A stretch of DNA of 64,000 nt from Nymphaea colorata (taxonomy: Eukaryota > Streptophyta > Magnoliopsida > Nymphaeales > Nymphaeaceae), in the NCBI RefSeq assembly GCF_008831285.2, contig NC_045138.2, positions 25,019,934-25,083,933 on the forward strand, given 5' to 3'. The position numbers were made by a program, and so were the translations under genes. Below, piece by piece: positions 1 to 10,876 of this stretch (positions are counted from its first letter, which is position 1; each line of letters starts with the position of its first letter). Below the pieces are notes generated by a model. That model searched no databases. It was not told where the DNA came from and was given only the letters and a program-made list of their open reading frames with translations.

Positions 1-2394
1 GTCGCGGTCTCGATCTTGATCCAGTTCTGAACTCAGGCAGCGGCAGTGATTTCCATTATCTGGATCCGTACAAGTGAAGTGGCCTTGGACATAGGTTCAG
101 GTTATAATATGGTTCCAGTCAAGGATTATCTCCTAAACCAAGGGCAAGAATCCAGATCATTGCTTAGTTAATGCTCCATAATTAGTTGTGAACCATTCCA
201 GATCCTGTGTCCCGATGCTTCATAATTAGTTGTGAGCATAATTAGTTGATGATCCGAATAAAGTCTTGTGGAGGCCACAAAATGGAGAAGGTTGATCGGT
301 TAGTTAACATGCGATTCTAGATCCAAAAAGACATGGTTTGGTCAGACCTCCTATGGCAGATCCAATCTTGGTTTGGATACAGGTCACAAGAATAAAACCC
401 AAAATGGCGTTTCTGTATGTGTAAGTTGAAACATGTAAATATATATGTCCTACTCGCTTGTATTCATTTGATTGGATTCAATAACGAAGCCCAACTCTAA
501 TTAGACAAAAAAAAAAACCTTCAATTCTGATTGTATCTAGAACTTGAACCTGAAACCAGATCCGAATTATTTCCACTAAGTAATCTAAAATTTTTTATAG
601 AATTGGTTGTTGGACTAGCTTGACATGCAACCTCAACCAAGCTGGTCGGTTTAACACACCATATTGAACATTACTGGTTAAAAATTCGGCCTGGTTAATT
701 TTTAAGAACCAGCTCATGCAAATGCAACTTTTTTGGTATTGAACAGTAAAAATCACATTGGTAACTATACAAAATTTGTGGAATTACACTAAAGAATGAA
801 TATTCGGAGGGATCGTAACACTTCAATAATATCTCATATGCAGTGCAAACATTACTAACTCCACACTTAGATTACCCTCAAAACCTGGTAAAAAGTTTAA
901 GTTTGATAAGAAGTTAACTTATTGGGGGTAACAGACCAAGTTTTTACATTTGGGCAACACAAAATCTGGTTTTCCTAGTATTATGAGGGACATTGTTATA
1001 ATTTTATAGGGTATTTTGGTATCTTTCATTTAATTAACCGGGGTATTCTACTCATTTCTGACATAGAACACGATTTTTTTTTTTTGACACAATTCCTCCC
1101 TTTTGCTACAACCACTAAACAGAGATTGAGATCAAATCAAATATTTAGAACATTTATGTTTCGCAACATTTTCACTTCGAGTTAAGAAGTGTTTTCCACA
1201 TTATTAATACAAGCTACACTTTTCTTGCCCAGCTTGTGTGAAGGTAGCCCATTTTTGGTAGTATCAATAAAAGTGAGACTTATTATGCCTGCAAATTTTT
1301 AAAATGTGAATTTCATCTTTAAAGCTACACGAAAATGCACCAAAATAAGAATTTTACTATTTCATAAAAATATTATGAAAGTGCATTTTAACACATTAAA
1401 AATGTAAGTTGAAAGATAACAGAATGTAAGCTTGGTATGAGCAAAAGAGAGAAATCCGGCTCTCACCGGAACCGAAGGATGAAATGCTCACCAGAAAGTT
1501 TGGCCATATGTTTGTGGCGTGGCTGAACTCAAGAAAGCATATCCGTTTATTCTTTTCTTCTTCTTTTTGGGACTAACAATAGTCATGCAAAGTTAATTGC
1601 ACAACCAAACAAAGAAAGATGCGGTGGGAAACATTAGAGAGCAACAGTTGTTCCATGGGTTGGCTCGTATAAAGAAAACTCAATTTTGACAAAACTTAGT
1701 TTTATAAAAAGTAGTGAAAAATCCAAAAACCATATTAGATTTTGGGTGTCACCTAAACAAATAAATTAGTTTAAAACTTATTAAATAAAACTAAGTTTTC
1801 AAAAAAATTGGATTAGACGAGGGTGTCATGCAAACAGCTTCTTAATTATTACTGTCTTTCACTACATTTCCATTTTCAAGAAAACCAAGAAGCGAACTCA
1901 AGATAGGCTTTTGCTTAGCAGGTTGCAGAAAACTTTTCAATCAAACGAAAAACCAGAAACTTCCTTCAGACGAAGAGCTAAAGATTGCCTCAGGTGAAAA
2001 AAATTCCCTTTTTGGTTGAGAGGAGTTACTCGCGGGGCCGTGGGCAGTGAGGATGAAGGAAAGAAAGTCACCAAGAAGAAGGGAGAAAGAAAGAGCTCCC
2101 TCCTTCAGGGGAGACCGAAGTCAATTAACGGGGGGAGGGAAAAGAACAACATCTTTGGCCAGTCAGATCCCTTCCTTATCTCCAGAGGCCAAAACCCAAT
2201 CCGACTCCCCAAATTCCCACCTCTCATTTCCCCTTCCTCCTCCCTCCCCTCCTTCTTCATCATCATCATCATTGTTGCCCACACTCTCTGTATGCCTTCT
2301 CCAGCTCCACCAACATTGCCCCTCTCCTCCATAACCTCCATCTGAGCACAGAGGGAGGACACAAGAAAAGAGGAAGCCCACCAACGCCACCACC
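1..2394. other. Intergenic region upstream of ATPC
   Basis: No coding region can be supported here. The DNA is AT-rich with stop codons in all frames. A small inverted repeat lies at 1681-1810 (listed separately). Around 530-720 there is text such as 'ccagatccgaat' and 'ctggtcggttt' that recurs loosely elsewhere in the window (about 5.7, 8.6, 9.1-9.3, 12.2 and 49.7-49.9 kb) and looks like very diverged dispersed repeats; this is an impression, not an alignment. The stretch 2220-2395 is CT-rich and probably contains the promoter-proximal region and leader of the next gene. No clear TATA box was seen. Confidence 0.6.
1681..1810. repeat. Small foldback (MITE-like) inverted repeat
   Basis: The left arm at 1681-1704 and the right arm at 1786-1810 are near-perfect reverse complements centred on the words 'aaaacttagtttta' and 'taaaactaagtttt'. 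The spacer is about 80 bp. This is typical of a short non-autonomous DNA transposon remnant. No convincing target-site duplication was found. Confidence 0.5.
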
Positions 2395-3498
2395 ATGGCC
2401 TGCTCCAACCTCCCAGTGTGGCTCTCCAAATCGAACACCCAGAACCCACTTTCTCCCTCCTCCTCCTCTTCCGCCTCCCCCTTTCCCCACCACCACCACC
2501 AGAACCGTCGGCGCTCAACTATTGTCTGTGGCCTCCGCGAGCTCCGTGAACGAATCGACTCCGTCAAGAACACGCAGAAGATCACGGAGGCCATGAAGCT
2601 GGTGGCGGCCGCGAAGGTCCGGCGAGCCCAGGAGGCCGTGGTGAACGGTCGCCCCTTCTCCGAGACCCTCGTCGAGGTCCTCTACAACATCAACCAGCAG
2701 CTCCAAACCGACGACGTCGACGTCCCGCTCACGACCATCCGCCCCGTCCGGAAGATCGCCCTCGTCGTCATAACCGGCGACCGTGGCCTGTGCGGCGGCT
2801 TCAACAACAACATCATCAAGAAGGCCGAGGCCCGCATCGCCGAGCTCCGCTCCCTCGGCCTCGAGTTCACCGTCGTCTCCGTCGGCAAGAAGGGCAACTC
2901 CTACTTCAACCGCCGTCCCTACATCCCTGTCGACCGCTTCCTCGAGGTTGGGAACCTTCCGACGGCTAAGGAGGCTCAGGCAATCGCGGACGACGTCTTC
3001 TCCCTGTTTGTCAGCGAGGACGTCGACAAGGTCGAGCTCCTCTACACCAAGTTCGTCTCCCTCGTGAAATCGGAGCCCGTGATCCACACTCTCTTGCCGC
3101 TCTCCCCTAAAGGAGAGGTCTGCGACATCAATGGCAACTGCGTCGATGCCGCCGAGGACGAGCTCTTCCGCCTGACCACAAAGGAGGGTAAGCTCCGAGT
3201 CGAACGTGACGTCGTCCGGCTGCCGACGGCGGAGTTCTCGCCGATCCTCCAGTTCGAGCAGGACCCCGTGCAGATTCTCGACGCGCTGCTCCCTCTCTAC
3301 CTTAACAGCCAAATCCTCAGGGCGCTGCAGGAGTCGCTGGCCAGCGAACTCGCCGCCCGAATGGCCGCCATGAGCAACGCCACGGATAACGCCGTCGAGC
3401 TGAAGCGCTCGCTCTCCATCTCCTACAACCGCGAGCGGCAGGCCAAGATCACCGGCGAGATCCTCGAGATCGTGGCCGGCGCGGAAGCTCTCACATAA
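2395..3498 (+). CDS. ATPC1: ATP synthase gamma chain, chloroplast precursor
   Basis: Central rotor subunit of chloroplast CF1-ATP synthase on the thylakoid membrane. It couples proton flow through CFo to ATP formation at the alpha/beta catalytic sites. The 367-residue uninterrupted frame has a Ser- and His-rich transit peptide of about 45 residues, ending near IVC-GLRELRERI where the mature protein of the family begins. The N-terminal helix (RERIDSVKNTQKITEAMKL, 51-69) and the C-terminal helix (SYNRERQAKITGEILEI, 343-359) form the coiled coil that turns inside the alpha3beta3 ring. GDRGLCGGFN lies at 128-137. Cys243 and Cys249 in EVCDINGNCVDA form the plant-specific dithiol switched by thioredoxin in the light, which marks the chloroplast rather than the mitochondrial type. 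The start follows an ACCACC-ATGG context. The gene is intronless and much GC-richer, especially at third codon positions, than everything around it. Confidence 0.97.
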   Translation: MACSNLPVWLSKSNTQNPLSPSSSSSASPFPHHHHQNRRRSTIVCGLRELRERIDSVKNTQKITEAMKLVAAAKVRRAQEAVVNGRPFSETLVEVLYNINQQLQTDDVDVPLTTIRPVRKIALVVITGDRGLCGGFNNNIIKKAEARIAELRSLGLEFTVVSVGKKGNSYFNRRPYIPVDRFLEVGNLPTAKEAQAIADDVFSLFVSEDVDKVELLYTKFVSLVKSEPVIHTLLPLSPKGEVCDINGNCVDAAEDELFRLTTKEGKLRVERDVVRLPTAEFSPILQFEQDPVQILDALLPLYLNSQILRALQESLASELAARMAAMSNATDNAVELKRSLSISYNRERQAKITGEILEIVAGAEALT

Positions 3499-6400
3499 GT
3501 TTCTTGCTGCTTTTTCTTCTATCCTCCTTCCCCTCTCCCTTCCATTCTTCTTCTCCCTCCCCTTCTCTTTTATTTTTCCCCTTCTTATGGGCGTCTTGCT
3601 TCTGATTGATTATGGTGATAATGTATGGGGCTTTTCCCTTTATTGTCTTTTTGTTTCTCCTTTGATGGTGCAGATAAAAGAACTTGTATCTTAATGCAAC
3701 TGTTGTTTCAACCTGAAACCAAGATGCAGAAAGCTTCATGAGATCTCTGGTCTTTTTAGGTTTTAGATATCATGAAGTTTATTTGTAATCTGTGTATCTA
3801 TATTTCTTTTGTTGAACTAAATGTGAAGAGAGCATCACTTCATTGGGTAATTTAGTTTCTGTGACCTGATGTTATTAATGGTGTGGAATGATACGTGTGG
3901 TGAATCCATTAGAGCTCATTTTTGACGGGTCAACTTCATATTTGTTGTGTCACTTTTCTCATGACTTCATTTGTCAGTTTGCTGCTGCTGTAATGGTGGT
4001 TGGATTATGATCGGAAGCCATTCGCGAGTTTGCCTCTTCTCTGTAAAATGGGCATGTTTTAGTTCTGCCATGAGACGAGGTAGGACTGCAAAATTGGCTC
4101 AAGTCGAGTTGGAGCCAAAGGTTGAACTCGATTATTGGTTTTAAATTTGTTTCTTGTACTGATGGCTTAGTTTTGTTGAAATGATATGCTTGTTGATTTT
4201 AAGCTCATGAGGATATTCTTCTATGAAGAAATGCTGTTTTTTCTGCTGTACTTTCCCCATCTGTTCTCTCTCGTTCATATATTCAGGTCCTCGAATGTTT
4301 TTGATTGTTGAACAATCGTTTAATTTTTGTAATCTTTCTGCATGCGTACAGGCAGTTTCTTTTCTCCTTTTTATAGTGATAAACTTATTAGATCGAGTGC
4401 CACAATAAAGGCGGTACACAGCTTTTATGTAGTTTCAGTTGCTTCTGACATTGTAGTCCTATGTATTGAGGAACTAAACTAAGAGGTCTATAGAGAAAAC
4501 AAGATAGAGTATGCTGTCTCACGCAATATATTATCTAGTTTTCTAGCTCGGCTAAGCTAAGAAGGCAAAGTATGATTATAGAAATTGTGGAAAAATATCT
4601 TTTTGACCGAACCACCGATCGTTAACTATTTTGGTAGCTGGTGCTCTATTGGATTCACGAACTCCTGCTGTTATTATAACGTGGAATGCTTAGTTCATAA
4701 TTGTTTAAGATGATGTTGCACGAACATAAATTAGTTCCTTGCATTGTTCTGACATAAAAATGAAAAGGCTTTTGTTGTTTCATCGACTCTTTGTGATGGC
4801 ATCATTCAGTGGCAATCAAACACGCTGGTGCTTCACAGTATTACCCAACAGCCACGAGGTGGGCCTTTTCCTCCGTTGCATCAGAAAATGATTTCGTGAT
4901 CCCCAGTTCGTTTATCGGAAAAAGTTTGTCTTATTTCAAAATACTGTACAGTTTATTATGATTGCGTCTTTCTATTTTAAATGACAGGCGTTAGTTCATC
5001 TTGGCATGGCACGTCTAGTTCGATATTAGCAAATCATCATTGTTCTTTTAGGGATCATACTTTTGGATAGAAATTTCATTTCAAACTCTTATAAATTGGC
5101 TGACAGTCTAAGCTTCTTGGAATTGGTATCTCGATCACGTAGTTTCTTGTTGAGATGCTTACATACAGGTTCGCCTATTTAGTGAATTAAGAAAAATGCA
5201 CATTTTGCATTTTTTTGTTATGGAGATAAGATCTAACTGAAACAAAAAAACGAGTGTTCTGCAACTGGATTGAGGCATTCTGAACGCGCTACTGCTAATT
5301 TTAAAATGCTAATTTTTTGTTCATAATATTGCATATCGTTCTGGACTGTCGAAAGCAAGAGCTTAAGAATCTGCTATAGATTAAAGGTTTGTAAGTTTCT
5401 TCATACGTAATCTAACTTGTAGTATCTGTCCCTGAGCTTAAGAATTGTTCTGCTATTGTTTAAAGGTTTATAAGTTTCCTTACATGAAATCTAACGTTGC
5501 TCTCTTAAGGTTCATAAATCATATTTACATTATTAATATGAGGTTGGTTCCCCATATGGTCGTCCCATTTGAAGATGGCATGCCTTAATTATTATCTTAA
5601 GTGATAACATAAAAGGTGCTTAAATACGAGCCACAATTGATTCATTGTGTCCACAGTGGTATGATTAGAACAAGATTCGAATTTGATAAGTACATCAGGT
5701 ATACTTCATATTTATATTGGATAAATATGATCTTTAAATTTGAATTCGGTTCAGATTTAGATTAAAATTCATTTTGGAAAACATATTTCACATTAAGTAC
5801 AGTCTTTCCACTTCTCGTGAGATCAATTGAGTCTCTGGTCAGTTTCTACTGGATCCAATCCCCCCTTTCTGGATTTAGGTCTAAATCATAATATTTTGCA
5901 ATTCAGAGCGCTATTTTTTACTCACATGAAATCCACTCCGTTGCACCTATATGTACAGACCATCATAGTTTAGAAACACATATACAAACCTTGACTGTAT
6001 TTGATTGTAGAGTGTGCCCAAAAGTATCAGTCAAGGCCTTGACTGTGTGATATATTCGGTTTTAACGACGTAGTTACTCGTAAGCTACCAAGTCCTCTCT
6101 ATTTTTGGGGGTTAAGCAGGTGATGTTTTTAATAGAGGCTGCAGTCGTTAGTCTTTTCGTTGTTAAATGTCAAGTCACCGCGATTTTTTCATTTGACATG
6201 ATATTTCAAATAAAATTAACCCAAACACGGATGTAAATAACGGCAGTATCTTATTCATCAACTACTGCAAGATTAGTTTGACATTTCCCTTGCAGTTTTG
6301 GTAAAAACAAAATTAGAGTCAGCGACCTCTATGATGGCTCGAAGGAAACATGGTCAGGAGCAGAGGTAAAATTATAGCCGAAGAGCTACAAGTAGAACAA

Positions 6401-6540
6401 AGAATCAAGAATACCTCCTCCCAAGCGTCTTCCTCAAAATTTTATTTTATAACACTAGGTAAAGATTTTTTTCTGTGTGTTCCTTTCTCTAAAGAATGTT
6501 GATGAATTTGTTCCCCTCTTTTGCCTTATCATGTAGATTA
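3499..6540. other. ATPC 3' flank and intergenic region
   Basis: The first few hundred bases after the ATPC stop are pyrimidine-rich and probably the 3' UTR. Beyond that the DNA is AT-rich with no frame I can support as a gene. Short frames at 4141-4419 and 4223-4408 overlap on opposite strands and have no recognisable motif. Around 4080-4140 and 5690-5790 there are diverged repeat-like words (such as 'caagtcgagttgg' and 'ttcggttcagatttag'). Confidence 0.55.
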
Positions 6541-6549
6541 CTGATAAAC

Positions 6550-7430
6550 AGGATTCTTGAGAAGGCATTTTTAAGCAATTCAAGCACAAACCGTGCAAGA
6601 ACTTAATCCCCTGATAAAAGTTACACTTCCCCTTCAAAATTGCAATCCATGAAAGTTGGCAACCCACTTAGAAAATGTAGGAAAAATGGCAATATGCATT
6701 GGTCATTTAAGTACCAGAGCCACAGGACCCTCGTTTTCCTTTTCAAATGCAGACATAGTGTGATTTTCTATCTCTTTACAGATGACATCAGATCTTTGTT
6801 TCACCAGTCCAGGTGCCCAAACGATAAACTCTGCAAGTTAATAGAGATAAAATCGATTAATTAAGAAAAGAAAACAACGGGGAAAAACATTATTGCGAAA
6901 TGGAAATGGGTAATGGAAAGAAGTTAATTGCACGATCGGAACTTTGAAAACGTTCAAACAAAGGTGTGATTTTGAGACACCAGAAACCAGTACAGACTAA
7001 AAGCAGCAATATAGTGGACAATAAAGCACAGAGACATTTATTAGGAGGGGACGTCGAATATGGGCAGTGCTTCCATCTTGAAAACAACAACCCGGGGAAC
7101 ACCAAGTGAGACATCTCTGAAATTGCAAATTAGACGTACTAGATCAGCAAATGGTAGCTATTAAACAAAGATTAAAGCACCCAATGAGCAACACATATGG
7201 CTCCATCTTCTAGGCATTCCAAATGTAGTATGCCATGCCTGATTACTAAAGTGAAAACAAAAGAAAAGTGAACATCTTTTCATATGAAAAAAATGCACTC
7301 AAGGATGATGCTGATACTTCATCAGCCACATCTCTAAAGAACATAATGATCAAGCAAAGCATGCCCAACAAATTAAAGCAACAAGATATAGACAAAACCG
7401 AAGTTATTTAATAATCAACCCCGTACCTAA
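6550..7430. repeat. Left copy of a duplicated block (partner at 24.0-24.76 kb)
   Basis: The stretch matches 24005-24755 along its length in the same orientation, with many substitutions and small indels. Shared words include 'tcaaatgca..acat', 'ggtgcccaa.tgataaa', 'ctgcaagttaata', 'ggaacaccaa', 'acatatggctcca', 'cttttcatatgaaaaaa-tgcactc' and 'ttaataatcaacc'. On the minus strand this copy keeps a plausible splice acceptor, TTTGCAATTTCAG, just before 7110. A short frame follows, reading DVSLGVPRVVVFKMEALPIF and ending shortly after at a stop near 7050. It may be the 3' part (intron, last exon or 3' UTR) of the gene at 7731-8102. The partner copy has lost both the acceptor AG and the frame. Confidence 0.6.
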
Positions 7431-7730
7431 GGTGTATTCAAGTAATCAAATCGATTTTCCATTGTATCACTGATCAAAACGAAGCCCATGTTGCATGTAA
7501 CGATATTGAAAATCGGATCTGTGCAAAGGAGAACGCACCGAAAGCAAATGCAAGTGAGCAATCTAAACCCAAGCAAGATCACGAGAGCGGAAGCTTCACT
7601 TCATTGCATAATTTATGGTTACATAAATTATTGAGATTATTGATATTGCACATATTTTCTTGGGTCAAAATTTCCCATATTGATATTGATAAAATTCGAA
7701 CAAGAAACCCGCAGAAAAGAAAAAAAAAAA

Positions 7731-8102
7731 TCAACGGTTGCTGCCCAACAATTCCAAGACCAAGTCATCGGCAATCACGGTACCCGCCGGCGTCGAGCTT
7801 GCCGGACAAACGAGGCCGGTTTGCATTCCAACGATCTTCTTTCTCCGCAGACATCGGGGCCCGAAAAGTCGAGGGGAAGGGAAGCAGGGGAAGTCGTTGA
7901 CGGCGTGCTGTTGGATCGGAACGGAGACGCTAGGCGAAGACGGAATGAGGTTCGAATCTGGTCTGTTGGAGAGAGGGTGGCGGCGGAAACGGGCGCTAAT
8001 TCTGGAATCCCTGATCTGAGCGAGGGCGCCAGGCTTCAGGTATCTATGGAGCCTCTCCTCTAACTTGCATTGAGAGGACGAAGATCTCAGCCTGCCATTC
8101 AT
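7731..8102 (-). CDS. Small basic protein of unknown function, plant-specific family
   Basis: The 123-residue frame starts MNGRLRSSSSQCKLEERLHRY and contains KPGALAQIRDSRISARFRRH (about residues 23-42) and GPRCLRRKKIVG (about 81-92). I recall the 'KPGALAQIRDSRISAR' core and the 'GPRC..RKK' block from short plant proteins annotated only as uncharacterised; this is memory, not a search. The protein is rich in Arg and Ser, has no signal peptide or membrane segment, and may be nuclear (inference from charge). The frame ends at a TGA followed by a T-rich stretch. A GT donor inside the last codons (CGGCGG-GTACCG) could instead splice to the acceptor near 7110, so the C-terminus is uncertain. The upstream leader (minus strand, 8103-8200) is CT-rich. 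Confidence 0.6.
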   Translation of the reverse strand: MNGRLRSSSSQCKLEERLHRYLKPGALAQIRDSRISARFRRHPLSNRPDSNLIPSSPSVSVPIQQHAVNDFPCFPSPRLFGPRCLRRKKIVGMQTGLVCPASSTPAGTVIADDLVLELLGSNR

Positions 8103-9380
8103 GATGGTAGTGTTTGTTGGGAGGGAGAGAGGGGAAGATGCAGATGGTGGAATTGAGAGAGAGAGAGGTAGAGGGCGGGAGAGATCTGGAAGGCTTTAAG
8201 GACATCAGCAATGGCGGGAAACCGAGCCACGAAATGGAGGGAACAGTCTTTTCTTGGCTGCTCGCGCCTCAGGTTTATTTATTTGCCTTTTCCATTGACG
8301 GATACCCAAGCATGCCGCTTTTGGGGAGAGGGAGATACTTGACAACTTGGTAATTTTTTTCCCATACACCTTTGACTTGTATGATTCTTTCCAATTAAGA
8401 AATTGAACTTATGAATCATATTTAATACAGCTTACCATTTTTCATAATTTTTGTGAACTTTTTTGTTGGTGTGTTGGATTCCCCACTTGTTGGTGAATTG
8501 GATTTTTCACTTGCAAATATTCACACTAGACTTTCATATTCGAATACACGAGGAAAAGTGTATATCATAACTGAATTTGATTTTCAAGTTTGCAATCCAA
8601 ATTCGAATCTGAATTTTCCTTTTAAATATATAACTGGATTCAAACCACATTATTATATGTTAAGAGCCGACTCTCAAAGACCAAATCTAATCAGATTCTT
8701 ATTTAAAAGAAAATCTGATCAGACACAATGCCTTAAATCTGAGTCCCATCCATTTTCTTGATGTTCCTATATCAAATTTCTTTTTTTTTTAAATAGTTGT
8801 TTTTAAATAACTATACCCATTACGTCCATGCAGTCTGATCCAGAAAATAGTGCCTAAGTTCATGCTTTAATGTATTGCAGTAATGTATCATTATTATATA
8901 ATATATACATATATAAAAAAATCTGATAGATATAGACACACATTATTGTCCCTTCTTAAACCAAAATGAATAAAAATTAAATTTACAAGCAAACCCACCT
9001 TTTACATCACGTCACCGTTAGTATCAAGCCGACCTAATCTGATAGAAGTCGGTCTCTAAAAAAATGCAGCTTATGCCCCACAGCCTGGGCTTCGCTCAAC
9101 TATTCGCAACTCAAGCCCAAGCCCAGCTTGATCCAATTATAATAAAATACATAAAAAATAATATAACAATTAAATATATTTAATTATAATTAAAAATATA
9201 TATAATATTATAAATAAGTTAACGGGCCAAGTCAAACCGATTTGAGCCAGCTCGACATGCAATTCAAAGGCCTGCATCCAAACCCGAGTTAGGCCAGGTT
9301 TCAGATATCAGAACCAATACCCACCCTTATTCATTACTTCTACGTCACACGTCACCCACATTCATCCCTAAGCTGAAAGC
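8103..9380. other. Intergenic, AT-rich with diverged repeats
   Basis: The frame at 8114-8353 runs over the GA-rich leader side of the minus-strand gene and is not convincing. Between 8560 and 8730 there are repeated words of the kind 'caaattcgaatctgaa', and between 9100 and 9310 words such as 'caagcccaagcccagc' and 'cgggccaagtcaaacc'; both look like old interspersed repeats. 8890-8930 and 9140-9215 are very AT-rich. No gene is supported. Confidence 0.5.
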
Positions 9381-10134
9381 TATGTCACCTGAGTGCGGGG
9401 TGCGGGTGCTGGTGCGGTACATCTCAAAAAATTTAGGTGCGGCGGTGCGGTGAGAGTATTTTATTATTTTTATTAAAATAATAAAATGCCTTATTCGACT
9501 ACGTATTGGATCATTCATTTCAAGAAATTATAAGCGACAAGAGAGATTGCTACTTACCTCGAATGGAGGTCACCCTGCAGGGCAGGCTGCAATCGACGAT
9601 TTCGCCTGCTCCACTGACCACCAAATGCGACGTATAGAAGACGGATTCAGAAGAAAAAGGGACGAAGAGGATGAAGGTTGAGGAAGATGGATTTAGAAGA
9701 AGAAGGGACGAAGAGGATGAAGGTCGAGGAAGAGGGATTCCGAAAAAGAAGGGATGAAGAGGGATGAAGGTTGAGGAAGAGGGATTCAGAAGAAGAAGGG
9801 ACGAAGACGTCGAAGAGGGATGAAGCCTCAAGGTCCAGGAAGAGGGAAGAAGAAGAAGAAGGGAGGAAAAGGGAAGGTCGAAGAAGAGGAAAAATCGGAA
9901 AGGTCGAGTTAAAAACTTAAAAATAAAAAAAAACATAAAGTTAGACCAAATTAGACTTTCTCGCCTTTGACTGCACCCGACTCGGGTCAAACGCGAGTCG
10001 AGTGCGAGTCTGAAAAAGACGATTTTAGTCAGGTGCGGCTGACCGCACCCGACTCTTGTTTGACCCATTTGGTGCGCACCCGCACCGCGTCGACGCGGGT
10101 GCGAGACCAAAAAAAACGCACCCAGGTGACACAG
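9381..10134. mobile_element. Non-autonomous Mutator-like transposon with 9-bp target duplication
   Basis: The element is about 754 bp. The left end reads TATGTCACCTGAGTGCG and the right end, on the other strand, reads (C)TGTGTCACCTGGGTGCG, giving terminal inverted repeats of about 17 bp with two mismatches. Subterminal regions at both ends are packed with GC-rich 'GGTGCGG' and 'CGCACCC' words, in contrast with the AT-rich flanks. It is flanked by gctgaaagc (9372-9380) and gctgaaagt (10135-10143), a 9-bp direct repeat with one mismatch, the size made by Mutator-like transposases. There is no transposase gene inside; the minus-strand frame over 9550-10161 reads through a low-complexity minisatellite and is not a protein gene. 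Confidence 0.7.
9643..9850. repeat. Purine-rich minisatellite inside the Mutator-like element
   Basis: About four imperfect copies of a unit of roughly 47 bp built on 'gattcagaagaagaaggg' followed by 'acgaagaggatgaagg' and 'ttgaggaagaggg'. The last copy is enlarged. The repeat is almost purely purine on the plus strand and creates an artificial Ser/Leu/Pro-rich frame on the minus strand. Confidence 0.75.
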
Positions 10135-10143
10135 GCTGAAAGT

Positions 10144-10876
10144 TAGCCTTCCAGCATCCATAAATTATCTCATCTTCACAACATCTTGAACGCAACGCAA
10201 GAATTAAAGCATGATCCAATTTAATACTAACGCCAGTCTTATAAAAAATGTATATTTAGTGCTAATATTGAAACCTATAGCAAATCTTAGAAACATTTGA
10301 CAACTAATAGGGCATTATTAAATTTAAATATCGTTACTGTTTTCGTTTAAGAAATCTGTCAAACGCTTTTTTATAACGAGAGTGAGTCCCTTTCACCAAC
10401 CCTTACAAAGACAACATTATATAGCTCAAGCAACAGAATGGCAAGTACACGACTTGATCCAAAGTCACCCTTCCCAATGTTGTTTAACCCTGTTTAATGT
10501 TTGATTTGGAACTGATGAATAATTCCAAAACATCGATAACGTAGGACTAGTTTGAAATACATATTTCTGAACCAGTCTTGCAAATATAAAACAAATGGTA
10601 GCTGCACATCTACACTAAATGATACACAGCATCTGGCTTACAATGAGTAGTAGTAAGCAAAAAAATTGTTCCCTCATGGGTATCACTATGTTAGAAAATA
10701 CTCTTATTGGCTCTGAATTTTGAAAAGGTTGCACAGAAGTCTTCACAGAGCCTCCATCTCCTCTTGCAATGAAACAAGAACAAAGCTAGAACCACAAACA
10801 GAATTTGTAGCCAGCCACCTATAGGACAGACAGTCGGTCCGTGCCCGTGATTGCTGCTACGTATCCACTAAGCCCT
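10144..10876. other. Intergenic region and 3' UTR of the RRP6-like gene
   Basis: AT-rich DNA with no supportable frame. The part nearest 10876, on the minus strand, is expected to be the 3' UTR of the exonuclease gene. No separate element was recognised. Confidence 0.5.

Noticed and set aside
2515-3312. Antisense 265-residue open frame over ATPC
   Set aside because: It mirrors the GC-rich codons of the ATPC gene and reads as a Val/Asp/Leu/Gly-rich low-complexity protein with no motif.
9550-10161. 203-residue minus-strand frame
   Set aside because: It is a translation of the purine minisatellite and GC-rich arrays of the Mutator-like element, with repeated Ser/Leu/Phe/Pro runs.
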